The notes under the pieces: generated by a model
Database searches by the model: none
What the model saw: the letters and a program-made list of their open reading frames with translations, nothing else
Told to the model about the DNA's origin: nothing
Assembly (NCBI GenBank): GCA_016713765.1
Contig: JADJON010000003.1
Location: forward strand, 248,001 to 312,000
Direction: 5' to 3'
DNA from: Bacteroidota bacterium
GTDB lineage: Bacteria > Bacteroidota > Bacteroidia > AKYH767-A > 2013-40CM-41-45
Length of the DNA stretch: 64,000 nucleotides
In this document: positions 43,498-54,162 of the stretch, piece by piece
Layout of the letters: every line of letters starts with the position of its first letter
Position numbering within the stretch: the stretch's first letter is position 1
Translations under genes and position numbers: made by a program

Positions 43498-46400
43498 TCA
43501 AGGTTGTATGGTGAACAGGAATAGCATCATGTTGTTCTCGACGATGGAATAATCGGTCGCTTCGACCAAAAGGTCACCGGTCAGGTCAGTCGGCACATAG
43601 CCGAAGACGAAATTCAGTGCCGCGTTTTCAACCGCTGTATAATCCGAGGCCTCGATCAACTGATCCTGATTCACATCACCGCTCCAGAGCGCGAATCGAC
43701 CGTTACCCAGTTCGCGCAGGTTAGCCCCGTACGCGCTGCCGGCCGAACTGGAGAAGTCATAGGACATGACCGACTGCACGGTCAGCGGTACCGCGCTCCA
43801 GGTTTCCAGGCTGTTACGATGACGCACCCGGATGTAACACCGTTCGCCGATCAGCAGGCTGTCGGACCAGGATACCGCAACTGAACCGTCATCCTGAACG
43901 ATCCCCACACCTTCCAATCCAACCAGACCACTGGCGGAATCAACCAACGCGATGTTGATGGAATCCACATCCGCCGGATTCGTTGAGGTACCGTTGAGGA
44001 AGAGACAACCGCCCGAACCACCGTTGCCCATCGGTGCCGCAACGGTACCCGATAAGGTAAAGCCCTCGATCAGGATATCCAGGTGCAGATCGATCGGACA
44101 GAAAGAACGCCGCACCACGACCGAAAGCGTGGTCGAACATCCGTTCGCATCGGTGACGGTCAACGTATAGAGTCCGGCTGCCAATCCTGCAATGGAAGGC
44201 GTGGTGGCTCCATTGCTCCAGGCATACGTATAAGGTGGCGAACCACCGCTCACCGTGCTGGAAGCTGTACCGTCGTTGATACCCAGACACCCCACAGGTG
44301 TGGAGCTAAGCGTCACCAACGGACCTCCACCCGTAACGGGTGGCAGGAATACATTGCAACAGATCATATCACCATAGTCGTTCGTGATGCAAACTGTATA
44401 GGTGCCGGGAGGCACCGCGACACAACTCGAACCTGCTCCGATCGGGACGCCGGTCCAGAAATATCCCGTCACATTCCCCCGGTAACATTGCAGGTCGATG
44501 CAAATTGATCCAAGCCCTGTCGCGCAGCTGACCGGCGAAATGGAGGGCAAAACCGCTGGCACACGGAACCCGTAGTGGTGTTGACTTCCGTCACAGCCAA
44601 CGATCGTAAAGGTGAGTGAATCACAGGCATTCGCGCCCTCGAAGAACGGTTCAGTGCTGTTATTCTGCCAGTGATAAGAATAATTGCCGCATCCGTTTCC
44701 GTTGATCACCGCTGTTACCATGCTGCCGCAGTTGGAGAAATTGAAACTGACGGAAGGCGGAACAAATCCGGCATCCGACAAGGTGTAGCAACAGGTGAAT
44801 TGCTCTCCGTCACGATTGGTAACGGTTACACAATACGTTCCCGCACCCAGTCCTGCTATGCAGGAAGTCGTGGCTCCGTTGCTCCAGGAGTAGAAATACG
44901 GTTGCGGTCCGAAGCAACCCTCGATGCAGATACTGCCGTTGTTCAGACAACAATGCGGTTGGACCGCTACGAAATCAAAGCGCGGAACCGTGATCGTTTT
45001 CGTGACACTGCAACCACGGGCATCGGTGATGGTCACTGTACGCATAACACAACGCTCCTCCAGGGCAATGCACTGATCCGTAGTAGGGCCATTGCCCCAA
45101 TCGAAGGTGTAAGGAGCACATCCGCCCTCCACTGCCACACAAACCGAATCTCCGCACTGCGAAAAATTCAGGATGGCCGTCAACGGACCGCTGGCCAAGG
45201 GGACGGTCACACTCTGCTGCGTGAAATTGCCACAGGCATCCTGAACATAGATGATATAGTTACCTGCCCGCAGGTTGCAGAAGATGTTGGAATCCGGCGT
45301 CTGCGCGATGCTGTACGATAAGAGCGGGTTGCACGGATCGAAATAGGAATAACTGAACAGGAGACAACAACCCGTGAACGTGGCATGTATGCAACCGTCG
45401 TTGAAGCAATTGTCGGGATCGACGCTGACGATGGTAATGGTCGGTGGCGGAGGCGGCGGAACATTGTTACAGTTGCATGCTGCCGTATCGCAACCGCCAC
45501 ACTGGATGACCGTGATCGCGTTCGTCACCGTAGTCGAGCAACCGTTGGTATCGACAAAAGTGTAGCTGACGAGGAATGAACCGATACCCGGTGGGGTGAA
45601 GACATTCGCGAAAATGCCCGGACCGGTGAAGTACCCGGTTCCGGCAGCGAGGTTCGCCGGAATCCAGGCATTTCCCTGCCAAACCAGGATCGAAGAATCA
45701 CTCAATGCCTGCGGGCCCGCATCAACGCAGATGGAAGACAGGAAACAAGGCCATTGCAGGATCGGCACGGGGTTCACGGTTACACAGACAGTATCCGTAT
45801 CTGAGCAACAACCGTTCGAGCACACCAGAACATAACAGGTGCTCTGCATCGGGAAGAGGTCGATGATTGGCCCCTGCCCTACTGGTTGCAATTCACCTTC
45901 GAAGATCTCGAACCAGGTCGTCGAATCACAGCCTGCCGTTTGCAAGGTGAGTGGTTGACCGGCGCAGATCACCTGGTCAGGTCCCGCATTGGCGTCACAG
46001 GTATCCAGACAACAGGCGATTACATTGATATACTTCGTAATCGACGCACTGCAACCGAGGCTGTCGGTATAGGTGAAAACAACCGGGTTGGAGCCCAATT
46101 GGTTCGGGAAGAAATAGTTCCCGACCACATTCACACCGGAGAAACTCCAGGTTCCCGGCGCGTTCGCCAACGGCACCCAGGAATTGTTGATATAAACCGT
46201 CACCAGCGCGGTATCCAGGTAAATGGAATCGCTGAATTGACATACCGGTGCCAGGCTGAACGGCCACTGGATCTGGGGTGGAGGATTCACCGTCAGACAA
46301 ACCGTATCCGTATCAACACAACACCCCTCGTAACACACCAGGACATAGCAGGTGTTCTGCATCGGGAATACATCCACGATCGGAGTATTGCCGACTAATA

Positions 46401-49400
46401 CCAGGGAATCGCCGGAGATCGCGTACCACTTGGACGAATCGCAGCCGGCCGTCTGGAGGATGAACGGCTGACCAAGGCAGACAACATGATCCGGGCCGGC
46501 ATCCGCCTCGCAGGTATCCGGGCAACAGTAGATCACACTGAAATACTCGGTAAGCGAAGCACTGCAACCCAGGCTGTCGGTGTAGGTAAAGGTGACGGCA
46601 TTCGGACCAAGTTGGTTCGGATAGAAGTAGTTTCCGATAACATTCACCCCGGAGAAACTCCAGGTACCCGGCGCGTTCGCCAACGGCACCCAGGCATTGT
46701 TGATGTATACCGTGATCTGAGCGGTATCCAGGAGGATGGAATCAGCGAACTGGCAGACCGGTGTGTAAGCGAAAGCCCATTGGATCTGCGGCGGCGGGTT
46801 GACCGTCAGACAAACCGTATCGGTATCGACACAACAACCCTCGTAGCAGACCAGGACATAGCAGGTATTCTGCATCGGGAATACATCCACAATCGGAGTA
46901 TTGCCGACCAAAACCAGCGAATCGCCGGAGATCGCGTACCATTTCGAGGAATCACAGCCGGCCGTCTGCAGAATGAACGGCTGACCAAGGCAGACAACAT
47001 GATCCGGGCCGGCATCCGCCTCGCAGGTATCGGGACAACAGTAGATCACGCTGAAATACTTGGTAAGCGACGCGCTGCAACCCAGGCTGTCGGTGTAGGT
47101 AAAGGTCACGGCATTCAGTCCAAGCTGATTCGGATAGAAGTAGTTCCCTACTACGTTCACACCCGAGAAACTCCAGGTTCCCGGCGCATTCGCCAAGGGT
47201 ACCCAGGTATTGTTGATGTATACCGTGATCTGTGCGGTATCCAGGAGAATGGAATCAGCGAATTGGCAGACCGGCGTGTAGGCGAACGCCCATTGAATCT
47301 GGGGCGGTGGGTTGACCGTCAGACAGACAGTATCCGTATCAACACAGCAGTCTTCATAGCACACCAGGACATAGCAGGTATTCTGCATCGGAAACACGTC
47401 CACAGATGGCGTATTTCCGACCAGAACCAGGGAATCGCCGGAGATCGCGTACCATTTGGACGAATCACAGCCGGCCGTCTGTAGGATGAACGGCTGACCA
47501 AGGCAGACAACATGATCCGGGCCGGCATCCGCCTCGCAGGTATCGGGACAACAGAAAATCACGCCGATGTACTTGGTCAGGCTCGCGCTGCAGCCGGCAG
47601 AATCCGTATAGGTCAACGTGACAGCATTCGGCCCGAGCAGGTTCGGGTAGAAATAATTTCCGATCACATTGGCGCCGCTGAATACCCAGGTGCCACCTGC
47701 GTTGGCGAGCGGGATCCAATTGTTGTTCACAAATACCGAAACATTCGCCGTATCAAGGTAGATCGAATCACTTCCCAGACATACGGGGGTGAACGGAAGA
47801 TTCCATTGCAGTTGCGGGAGCGGCCGCACGTTGACACAAACCGTATCGGTATCACAACAACAAGCCTGGTAGCCGCAACAGGTAACGACATAGCAGGTAT
47901 TTTGCAAGGGCATGACATCGATGAACGGCCCGTTGTTCAACGGGATCAAAGAATCACCGGAGATCTGCGACCAGGTCGGTGTACCCGTACAACCGCTTAC
48001 GTGCAGGGTGACAACCGAACCGACACAAATCGTAGTATCCGGACCTGCATCGATATCGGGCACATCCGAATTGAGACAGATATTGTCGAGCGCGCTCGCT
48101 TCATCCGGCGCGGCATTGTAATCCGCGGGGAAGATCACTTCCGTAACGTTCGACAAGACGGTTGTCCAGTCGGTCGGCAAGGTCGCTCCTACCGGCGTCC
48201 AGGCTCCGCCGGGTCCGGCAGGAGCAGGATTGCAATCCGTGATCGGCGCACAGACCGAATGCCAGCCGTTGTTCTGATTGGCATTGATCGTAGAAGTAAA
48301 GGTGAAACCGAGCGTGCCGCTCATGATGGTAACGGAAGGATTCACGTTACCACCCACTCCGCCGTCGTTCAACAACCGGAAATCAAAACAGAAACTTCCG
48401 CAACACCATTTCCCGTCGAACAGATAACTGCCCAACACACCCGAAGCGCCGGGCTGGTCCTGTACGAACAGATAATAATCACCCGGCCCGCCCTGCGAAT
48501 TGACATTCGAAGTGGAGACGATCACATTCGATGCATTCGGATCAGGCCCGAAATCGTTCAGCAGGTTATCGTCGAAATTCTCACAGGTATCGAGACAGGT
48601 AAACAGGTCCGGAGCCGGACAACAATCTTCAAAGTGAATATTGAGCGTATCCGTAGTATCCGCGCAACCCCATTGGTTAGTAGCCACCAGGTTGAACTGT
48701 CCGCCCGGAGGAAGCACGGTCAGATTCTGGCTGTTGCTGTAGTATACGAACATGTTCGGGACGAAGATCTGCCAGGTGTAGGTTGCCATGCCGGCGGGAC
48801 CGGGAATCGTAACCGAATCACACTCGTTGCAGAATTCATAACATCCGGTTGGCGCGCAACTCAGATCCGGACGCGGATGAATGGTCAGGATGTTGCTGTT
48901 GGCTTTACAACCGAATGAGTTGGTGACCATTACCCAATAGTCGCCCACCAAAGCAGCATTGATACTCAAGCCCAGTTGTCCGGTACTCCAGTTATAAGTG
49001 TGCCCTGCGCCTGCAGGATTGGTTACAAAGAGATTGAACAAGCTGCCCTCACACAGGATACCGCCGGGATTCGATTGAATGACCGGAGCAACCGGACTCG
49101 GATTCACGACTACATTCACCGATCGTGTGGTCGTACAACCGTTCGGGCTGGTGATGGTCACCGTATACACTCCCGCATCCGACAATTGCATGTTCGGTTG
49201 GTACATCGGGTTGGCACCGCTGACGAAATTCGGACCTACCCAACTGTAGGTGGCACCTGCTATCTGGGTGGCCAATAAACTGAGGCCCTTCCCGCTGCAA
49301 ACAATGGTATCGCCGGTGATCGTGATCGCCGGCAAGGGATTGACCGTCACCGTTACCGGAGCAATGTTGGGATAGGAACATCCGTTCACCGTCTGAGCGA

Positions 49401-52400
49401 TTACGGAATAGGTGCCACTCTGCGTAACCCAGATGAACGAATTGGTATTCGACGGGGGCGACAAAGGCGGGGTGGGCGACTTTGACCAGAGGTAACTGCC
49501 GGCGGCAGGAACAACCTGCAATTTCACCGAGTCGCCTTCGCAGAAGGTCAACGGACCTGAAGCCACGATCACCGCGGAAGATGGAACCGGATCCACCGTT
49601 ACTGAGATCGTATCCGTAGCCGTACAACCATTCGCTGCTGTCAGCGTAACCTGATAAGTGAAGGTGCCCGCAGTGTTCGCGGGAATCGTCAGGTTGGGAT
49701 TGGTACCGAGCACCGGTCCCGACGGATACAGGTTCCACGAAACAGTAACACCCGCCGTGCTGGTCTTCAGATCGAGGTTTTCACCCTGACAATACTGCGT
49801 TTTACCGGAGATGGACGCGTTCGGCGATTTCTTTACCGTCAGCGGACCGACCGTGGCTTTGTACGGACAACCGAAAGAAGGATTGTAACCGGTAACCGAA
49901 TAGTAGCCGTTTTGCTTTACGTAGAATGGATTATCCGGTACCGGTTGACTGACAACGTTCGACCAGGTGAACGGTCCTACTCCGGATGCGGTGAGTTGAA
50001 TGGAATCACAGAAGGTGTTGTTGATCGTGATCGTACCCGTACCCGCCGCGTTGATGGTGATCGGTCCGGTCGTCGAACTGCTGCAACCGTATTGGTCACC
50101 GACCGTCAGCTTGTACGTGAAGCTTCCCGCTGCCGGGTAGGTGAACTGCGGATTCTGCAAGTTGGACAAGTTGATACCGTTGTTGTAAAAATCCCAGGTC
50201 CAGGAAGTAGGCGCTGCAAACGAAGCGTCAGAGAAGTTCACCGGCGTACCCGCACAAAACGGCGGAGTTGCCGGCGGATTCGCGGCCGCCGTGACGGGTA
50301 CGGGCACATTGACCGCAACGGTCAGCGTACAAGTGGCCAGGGTCCCACCCGGATCGCTGATGATCAGGGTGATGTTGTGCGGACCGGCGGCGAACAACTG
50401 ATTCGCTGGAGAGTGGACCGAACTGAACGGCGTTCCGTTTCCGTCGAGGTACCAGTTCCAACTATAGGATGCCGCGCTGTTCAGATACAACGAAGTATTG
50501 TTGATGATTGTCTGCATCTGCCCCAGGCCGTTACACTGGTAGGTCACATTGAAGGCAGCGTCGAATGGAATCGTAACCGGATGCGTTCGTGCAATGGACG
50601 TGGTACACGGTTGCCCCATCGCATCCATACCAATGGCGAATCCCTGCACAGTCACATTGTAAACACCGGGTGTCGGGAAGGTATGGGTGATCGGACTGAT
50701 CGGCCCGGCATTGCTGCCGTCTCCGAAATCCCAGCCGGTGAAATTGCCACTGTAGATCTTCGTGAATGTCGTGGTAAGACACAAAGGCGGCACCGAAGTG
50801 AAATCAATACTGTCGTTCACGACGCATACGCCCGGAATCGAATTGCAGACACCGCCGTTGATGGTTTTCGATCCGGTGTTGGTACACCCGAACGCGTTGG
50901 TGACGGTAACGGAATAGGTCGTCGGACCCGTCAGGGTTTGCGTGATCGACGCGGTCGTAGCGCCGGTGCTCCAGAGATAGGTATAACCACCGGTATTGAT
51001 CGTATTGAAGGTGACACTGGCTGGGAAATTACAGATCTCATTCGCCGTCACGTTCACCAGTGGTAAGGGATTGATCGTAAACGTCACGTTCGTATTGGCC
51101 GTACAACCGTTCGCGTCAATGATCGAAAGACTCGCGCCGAAATTGCCGGTAGCATTGTAGGTCACCACCGGCGCTGCCTGGTTGGTGAGATTCACATTTC
51201 CCGCACCCGGGAAACTCCAGTTGTAGGTCACCCCGCCCGCTCCCGTAAAGGTCAAGGGCGCACCGATACACAGAGGGGATGGAATACCGATCGAGGCGGT
51301 AGGCAGCGCGTTGACCACTACATTCATTGGAGTAACTGGTCCCGGCGGACAACTCGACTGCACCGCCAGCGACACGGTTCCAGAGCCCGGCGAATTCCAT
51401 TTCACCGTGATCGTGTTGGTCCCCTGGCCTGCCTGTAGCACCCCCGGTGCCGTGACAGTCCAGACGTAATTGGCGCCAGGAAATACCGGCTGCGTGAACG
51501 TATAAGTAACCGTACTGCCCGAACAAACCGAAGCCGGACCGGTAATCACCGGCAACTGCGGTATGTCATCGACTTGGATGGTCGTGAAGGCCGTGTCTGA
51601 ACATCCGTTCGCGTTCGTCACGGCAAGGAATACATTGAAATTACCTGCGGTTACATACGTATGCGAGGCATTCTGCGTATTGGCGGTTCCCGCGTCACCG
51701 AAGTTCCAATTCCAAACCGGTCCCGGACTCGAAGTGGAGAAGTTCACCAGGCTGTTCTTGCAGACCGTAGCGGGCGCCACGATGTTCGGCACCGGCGGCA
51801 AGCCCAGCAAATTCACCGGGAACATCACCGAGTCGGCATAGCACCGCTCGATTTTCAACTTCACGAAGATCGGTCCGTTCGATGCGTCGATCCATCGGAT
51901 CGTGATCTGGTTCGTCCCGTTCGCCGACAAGATATTCCCGGCAGTAGAGGGAACCACGGACCAGGTGTACGTACCGTTGCTGATCAGGGAGGGCGGTATC
52001 GAATAAACGATCGTGCTCTTCACACAGGCGATCGGTACACTCGGTGTGATGGTCGGCAGACTGAAGGGCGGCCAGACATAAACGCTGAACGTGGCCGATG
52101 CAGGACTGGTACATCCCGGAGGATTGGTCAGCGTCTGCGATACGTTTACACTACCGCCTCCCGCGTTCCACTGGATCATCACGCTGTTCCCGTTCGCGGG
52201 GCCGATGATCGTTCCGTTCGTCACGGTCCAGTTGTACGTGACACCGTTCATATTCGGAACGGTGTTGTACAGATACGAGACACCCGGACAAACGGTATCC
52301 GGCCCGCTGATCGCGGCCGGTGCGATCATGTCGAGTACGGTCACGGCCTTGAAGGCGGAGTCGTTACAGTAGACTCCCGCCGGCGCATAGGCCGTCACGT

Positions 52401-53784
52401 AGTACGAGCCGGGGCCGGCATTCCAGGTGTATGCATTGAAGGCCGCCGTGGTAGCGAAGTTGAGAATCGAAGGTACCGGCGTCTGTACCTTCCAACTCGT
52501 GGCAGGCTCGATGGTGTTGGTCGTGAGGTTCATGCCGTTGAAGGGCGAACTCGTCACGTTCGGGCAAACCGTAGCAGGACCCGATATCCCGAAGATGGGC
52601 TTCACATGAATGGTGATGGAAGCAGTACCGCCGCAGTTGTGGTCATCGCGACAGTTGCCCGGCAGATTACAACCCGATCCGGTGAGGATGTTCTGGTAGT
52701 TCAGGGTCAAGGTCACTGTTCCGGCAAATCCCGGCGCCCACTGGATCGTCAGGCAACAGGTCCCCTGCCCGCTGATGGTCCCGGCGTTTGCCGGCATCAG
52801 TTCCCAGTTGTGAATATTACCCGGGATGCATTCGACACAATACGTCGAGGTGGAACCGGAACAGACGATCGTATCACCCGCGATCGGTAATGTCGCGGGA
52901 ACGATGCTGACGGTCTTGATCGTCGGGTTCGGGCAGTTGAGCGGCGGTGTACAACCACTGACGCTGAGCGAGATCGTACCCGAGGGACCACTGCCCCAGA
53001 TCACCGTACAGGAATCCGATGTGGGAGGCGGTGGTGTCAGGAAGGTGCCGCCCGTCACCGTCCAGGTATAATTCGTACACACCGCGCTGGTGTGATAGGT
53101 AACCGTGTCGCCCGGACACTGTACCGAAATGCAGGTGATATCCGGACCCGAAGCCGAATCCACCACCACCATGAAGGCCGTATCGTGCGGTGAACCGCAA
53201 TCGTCGTAGACCGTCAGAGTATCGTAATACGTTCCGGGCGGATAATGCCAGGCCGGTTCGGTATGCGTCGCGTTGCTGCTGTAATAACCATTCCCGAAGT
53301 TCCACAACAAACCACTGATACCGGTGGAGTTGTCGTTGAAGGTGATCGATTGTCCGTTACAGATGTTGATCACGCCACCGACGATCGGCGGACTGGTGGT
53401 AAAACTGATCGTATACGAGGATGGTGGATTGCGCACTACGTTCATCGTGCAGGAATCCAGTCGTCCGGGAGGAGCCCATACATACCAGGTCACGACCGTG
53501 GTACCGACCGGATACACGCCCGGCGCATTGCTCCAGATGGAATCGAACTGGCAATCGGGTCCATTGCCGATCACCGGTCCCGCCGGTGCGTAGGCGGGTG
53601 GCAGCAATTGCACCATCGAATCCGGCAGGTTGAAACAGATGGTCGTATCCCGGCATTTCAACACGCAGGGAAAACTCTGCCCCTGCGCGGTCGCCCGCTC
53701 CGTCTGGCCAAACAGAAACAGGCAGAAAAGCAGACCCGAAAGGAGTCGCGTCAACGGGCGATGTGCAAGCGTAAAGGTGGTCAT
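43498..53784 (-). CDS. giant PKD/SprB-repeat surface protein
   Basis: About 3428 residues from the ATG at 53784 (MTTFTLAHRPLTRLLSGLLF, signal peptide to ATAQ). It is almost entirely beta-sandwich repeats: a HYR-like first domain, many PKD/Ig-like domains (NLPGNCRDD, WNFGDAGTANTQNASHTY and similar), and a Cys-rich lectin-like domain around 1760-1900. Next come a tandem 171-residue Cys-Cys repeat array, and SprB-type repeats near the end (GVPVGCLGINDGTASSTVSG-like; GGSPPYTYAWSNGATTPSIA). The last 70 residues are two dockerin-like EF segments (SGDVNQDQLIEASDY, TDLTGDLLVEATDY), not a canonical T9SS tail. Role: probable adhesin or gliding-surface protein. Many cysteines (CCPDTCEADAGPD) could form disulfides. 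Confidence 0.9.
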   Translation of the reverse strand: MTTFTLAHRPLTRLLSGLLFCLFLFGQTERATAQGQSFPCVLKCRDTTICFNLPDSMVQLLPPAYAPAGPVIGNGPDCQFDSIWSNAPGVYPVGTTVVTWYVWAPPGRLDSCTMNVVRNPPSSYTISFTTSPPIVGGVINICNGQSITFNDNSTGISGLLWNFGNGYYSSNATHTEPAWHYPPGTYYDTLTVYDDCGSPHDTAFMVVVDSASGPDITCISVQCPGDTVTYHTSAVCTNYTWTVTGGTFLTPPPPTSDSCTVIWGSGPSGTISLSVSGCTPPLNCPNPTIKTVSIVPATLPIAGDTIVCSGSTSTYCVECIPGNIHNWELMPANAGTISGQGTCCLTIQWAPGFAGTVTLTLNYQNILTGSGCNLPGNCRDDHNCGGTASITIHVKPIFGISGPATVCPNVTSSPFNGMNLTTNTIEPATSWKVQTPVPSILNFATTAAFNAYTWNAGPGSYYVTAYAPAGVYCNDSAFKAVTVLDMIAPAAISGPDTVCPGVSYLYNTVPNMNGVTYNWTVTNGTIIGPANGNSVMIQWNAGGGSVNVSQTLTNPPGCTSPASATFSVYVWPPFSLPTITPSVPIACVKSTIVYSIPPSLISNGTYTWSVVPSTAGNILSANGTNQITIRWIDASNGPIFVKLKIERCYADSVMFPVNLLGLPPVPNIVAPATVCKNSLVNFSTSSPGPVWNWNFGDAGTANTQNASHTYVTAGNFNVFLAVTNANGCSDTAFTTIQVDDIPQLPVITGPASVCSGSTVTYTFTQPVFPGANYVWTVTAPGVLQAGQGTNTITVKWNSPGSGTVSLAVQSSCPPGPVTPMNVVVNALPTASIGIPSPLCIGAPLTFTGAGGVTYNWSFPGAGNVNLTNQAAPVVTYNATGNFGASLSIIDANGCTANTNVTFTINPLPLVNVTANEICNFPASVTFNTINTGGYTYLWSTGATTASITQTLTGPTTYSVTVTNAFGCTNTGSKTINGGVCNSIPGVCVVNDSIDFTSVPPLCLTTTFTKIYSGNFTGWDFGDGSNAGPISPITHTFPTPGVYNVTVQGFAIGMDAMGQPCTTSIARTHPVTIPFDAAFNVTYQCNGLGQMQTIINNTSLYLNSAASYSWNWYLDGNGTPFSSVHSPANQLFAAGPHNITLIISDPGGTLATCTLTVAVNVPVPVTAAANPPATPPFCAGTPVNFSDASFAAPTSWTWDFYNNGINLSNLQNPQFTYPAAGSFTYKLTVGDQYGCSSSTTGPITINAAGTGTITINNTFCDSIQLTASGVGPFTWSNVVSQPVPDNPFYVKQNGYYSVTGYNPSFGCPYKATVGPLTVKKSPNASISGKTQYCQGENLDLKTSTAGVTVSWNLYPSGPVLGTNPNLTIPANTAGTFTYQVTLTAANGCTATDTISVTVDPVPSSAVIVASGPLTFCEGDSVKLQVVPAAGSYLWSKSPTPPLSPPSNTNSFIWVTQSGTYSVIAQTVNGCSYPNIAPVTVTVNPLPAITITGDTIVCSGKGLSLLATQIAGATYSWVGPNFVSGANPMYQPNMQLSDAGVYTVTITSPNGCTTTRSVNVVVNPSPVAPVIQSNPGGILCEGSLFNLFVTNPAGAGHTYNWSTGQLGLSINAALVGDYWVMVTNSFGCKANSNILTIHPRPDLSCAPTGCYEFCNECDSVTIPGPAGMATYTWQIFVPNMFVYYSNSQNLTVLPPGGQFNLVATNQWGCADTTDTLNIHFEDCCPAPDLFTCLDTCENFDDNLLNDFGPDPNASNVIVSTSNVNSQGGPGDYYLFVQDQPGASGVLGSYLFDGKWCCGSFCFDFRLLNDGGVGGNVNPSVTIMSGTLGFTFTSTINANQNNGWHSVCAPITDCNPAPAGPGGAWTPVGATLPTDWTTVLSNVTEVIFPADYNAAPDEASALDNICLNSDVPDIDAGPDTTICVGSVVTLHVSGCTGTPTWSQISGDSLIPLNNGPFIDVMPLQNTCYVVTCCGYQACCCDTDTVCVNVRPLPQLQWNLPFTPVCLGSDSIYLDTANVSVFVNNNWIPLANAGGTWVFSGANVIGNYFYPNLLGPNAVTLTYTDSAGCSASLTKYIGVIFCCPDTCEADAGPDHVVCLGQPFILQTAGCDSSKWYAISGDSLVLVGNTPSVDVFPMQNTCYVLVCYEDCCVDTDTVCLTVNPPPQIQWAFAYTPVCQFADSILLDTAQITVYINNTWVPLANAPGTWSFSGVNVVGNYFYPNQLGLNAVTFTYTDSLGCSASLTKYFSVIYCCPDTCEADAGPDHVVCLGQPFILQTAGCDSSKWYAISGDSLVLVGNTPIVDVFPMQNTCYVLVCYEGCCVDTDTVCLTVNPPPQIQWAFAYTPVCQFADSILLDTAQITVYINNAWVPLANAPGTWSFSGVNVIGNYFYPNQLGPNAVTFTYTDSLGCSASLTEYFSVIYCCPDTCEADAGPDHVVCLGQPFILQTAGCDSSKWYAISGDSLVLVGNTPIVDVFPMQNTCYVLVCYEGCCVDTDTVCLTVNPPPQIQWPFSLAPVCQFSDSIYLDTALVTVYINNSWVPLANAPGTWSFSGVNVVGNYFFPNQLGSNPVVFTYTDSLGCSASITKYINVIACCLDTCDANAGPDQVICAGQPLTLQTAGCDSTTWFEIFEGELQPVGQGPIIDLFPMQSTCYVLVCSNGCCSDTDTVCVTVNPVPILQWPCFLSSICVDAGPQALSDSSILVWQGNAWIPANLAAGTGYFTGPGIFANVFTPPGIGSFLVSYTFVDTNGCSTTVTNAITVIQCGGCDTAACNCNNVPPPPPPTITIVSVDPDNCFNDGCIHATFTGCCLLFSYSYFDPCNPLLSYSIAQTPDSNIFCNLRAGNYIIYVQDACGNFTQQSVTVPLASGPLTAILNFSQCGDSVCVAVEGGCAPYTFDWGNGPTTDQCIALEERCVMRTVTITDARGCSVTKTITVPRFDFVAVQPHCCLNNGSICIEGCFGPQPYFYSWSNGATTSCIAGLGAGTYCVTVTNRDGEQFTCCYTLSDAGFVPPSVSFNFSNCGSMVTAVINGNGCGNYSYHWQNNSTEPFFEGANACDSLTFTIVGCDGSQHHYGFRVPAVLPSISPVSCATGLGSICIDLQCYRGNVTGYFWTGVPIGAGSSCVAVPPGTYTVCITNDYGDMICCNVFLPPVTGGGPLVTLSSTPVGCLGINDGTASSTVSGGSPPYTYAWSNGATTPSIAGLAAGLYTLTVTDANGCSTTLSVVVRRSFCPIDLHLDILIEGFTLSGTVAAPMGNGGSGGCLFLNGTSTNPADVDSINIALVDSASGLVGLEGVGIVQDDGSVAVSWSDSLLIGERCYIRVRHRNSLETWSAVPLTVQSVMSYDFSSSAGSAYGANLRELGNGRFALWSGDVNQDQLIEASDYTAVENAALNFVFGYVPTDLTGDLLVEATDYSIVENNMMLFLFTIQP
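45968..47506 (-). repeat. three near-identical 513-bp tandem repeats inside the giant adhesin gene
   Basis: The anchor acaacatgatccgggccggc recurs at 46481, 46994 and 47507, exactly 513 bp (171 codons) apart. More diverged copies flank on both sides (toward about 45450 and 48030). Central units differ at few positions, suggesting recent duplication or gene conversion. Confidence 0.88.
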
Positions 53785-53825
53785 GATGTGCGTGTGTTTC
53801 GTTGGACAGTTAACTTGACTCCGGG

Positions 53826-54023
53826 TCATTTTTGTAAATGCTCTCCGGTCATGGGTATTCCTGACTCGCGCCCGTTCAGGGAAGCAGCGCTCTCGTTCAT
53901 CCAGGACTTGAGCAACCGGACTTCAATATCATATTTCCGGGCAATTTCGCTTAACGACAACCGGCCTTGCACGTGTTCCGCAAGTACCTGTTGCTTGAAG
54001 GCGTCACTGAATTTCCGGCGCAT
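53826..54023 (-). CDS. IS3/IS911-type transposase helix-turn-helix protein, orphan
   Basis: About 65 residues from the ATG at 54023 (MRRKFSDAFKQQVLAEHVQG), with helix-turn-helix LSLSEIARKYDIEVRLLKSW. It resembles the N-terminal HTH of IS3-family OrfA. No OrfB, terminal inverted repeats or target duplication are visible. It is either a remnant or a domesticated DNA-binding protein. It lies directly upstream of the giant adhesin start (43 bp), same strand, so it could be a regulator of it. An in-frame ATG at 54095 would extend it by 24 residues of doubtful character. Confidence 0.65.
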   Translation of the reverse strand: MRRKFSDAFKQQVLAEHVQGRLSLSEIARKYDIEVRLLKSWMNESAASLNGRESGIPMTGEHLQK

Positions 54024-54162
54024 GGAGCTGGTGTTTGCCTCGGCAAATGCCCGATTATGTTGGAAAAATGGAAACTTTTGGCAGATTGAATGCACCGGAT
54101 TAACCCGCGGCGGGTAAATGCAACAACTGGCTGATCAGGTTTAACCCCCGGCAGATCCGGCA

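Noticed and set aside
47512..48918. Long plus-strand frame (468 codons) antisense to the giant adhesin, with similar ones at 46486 and 49912
   Set aside because: Arg/Ile/Thr-rich translations repeating in step with the 513-bp repeats; shadows of the minus-strand gene.
53826..54023. Active insertion sequence
   Set aside because: Only an OrfA-like HTH is present; no OrfB, inverted repeats or target duplications were found in the flanks.
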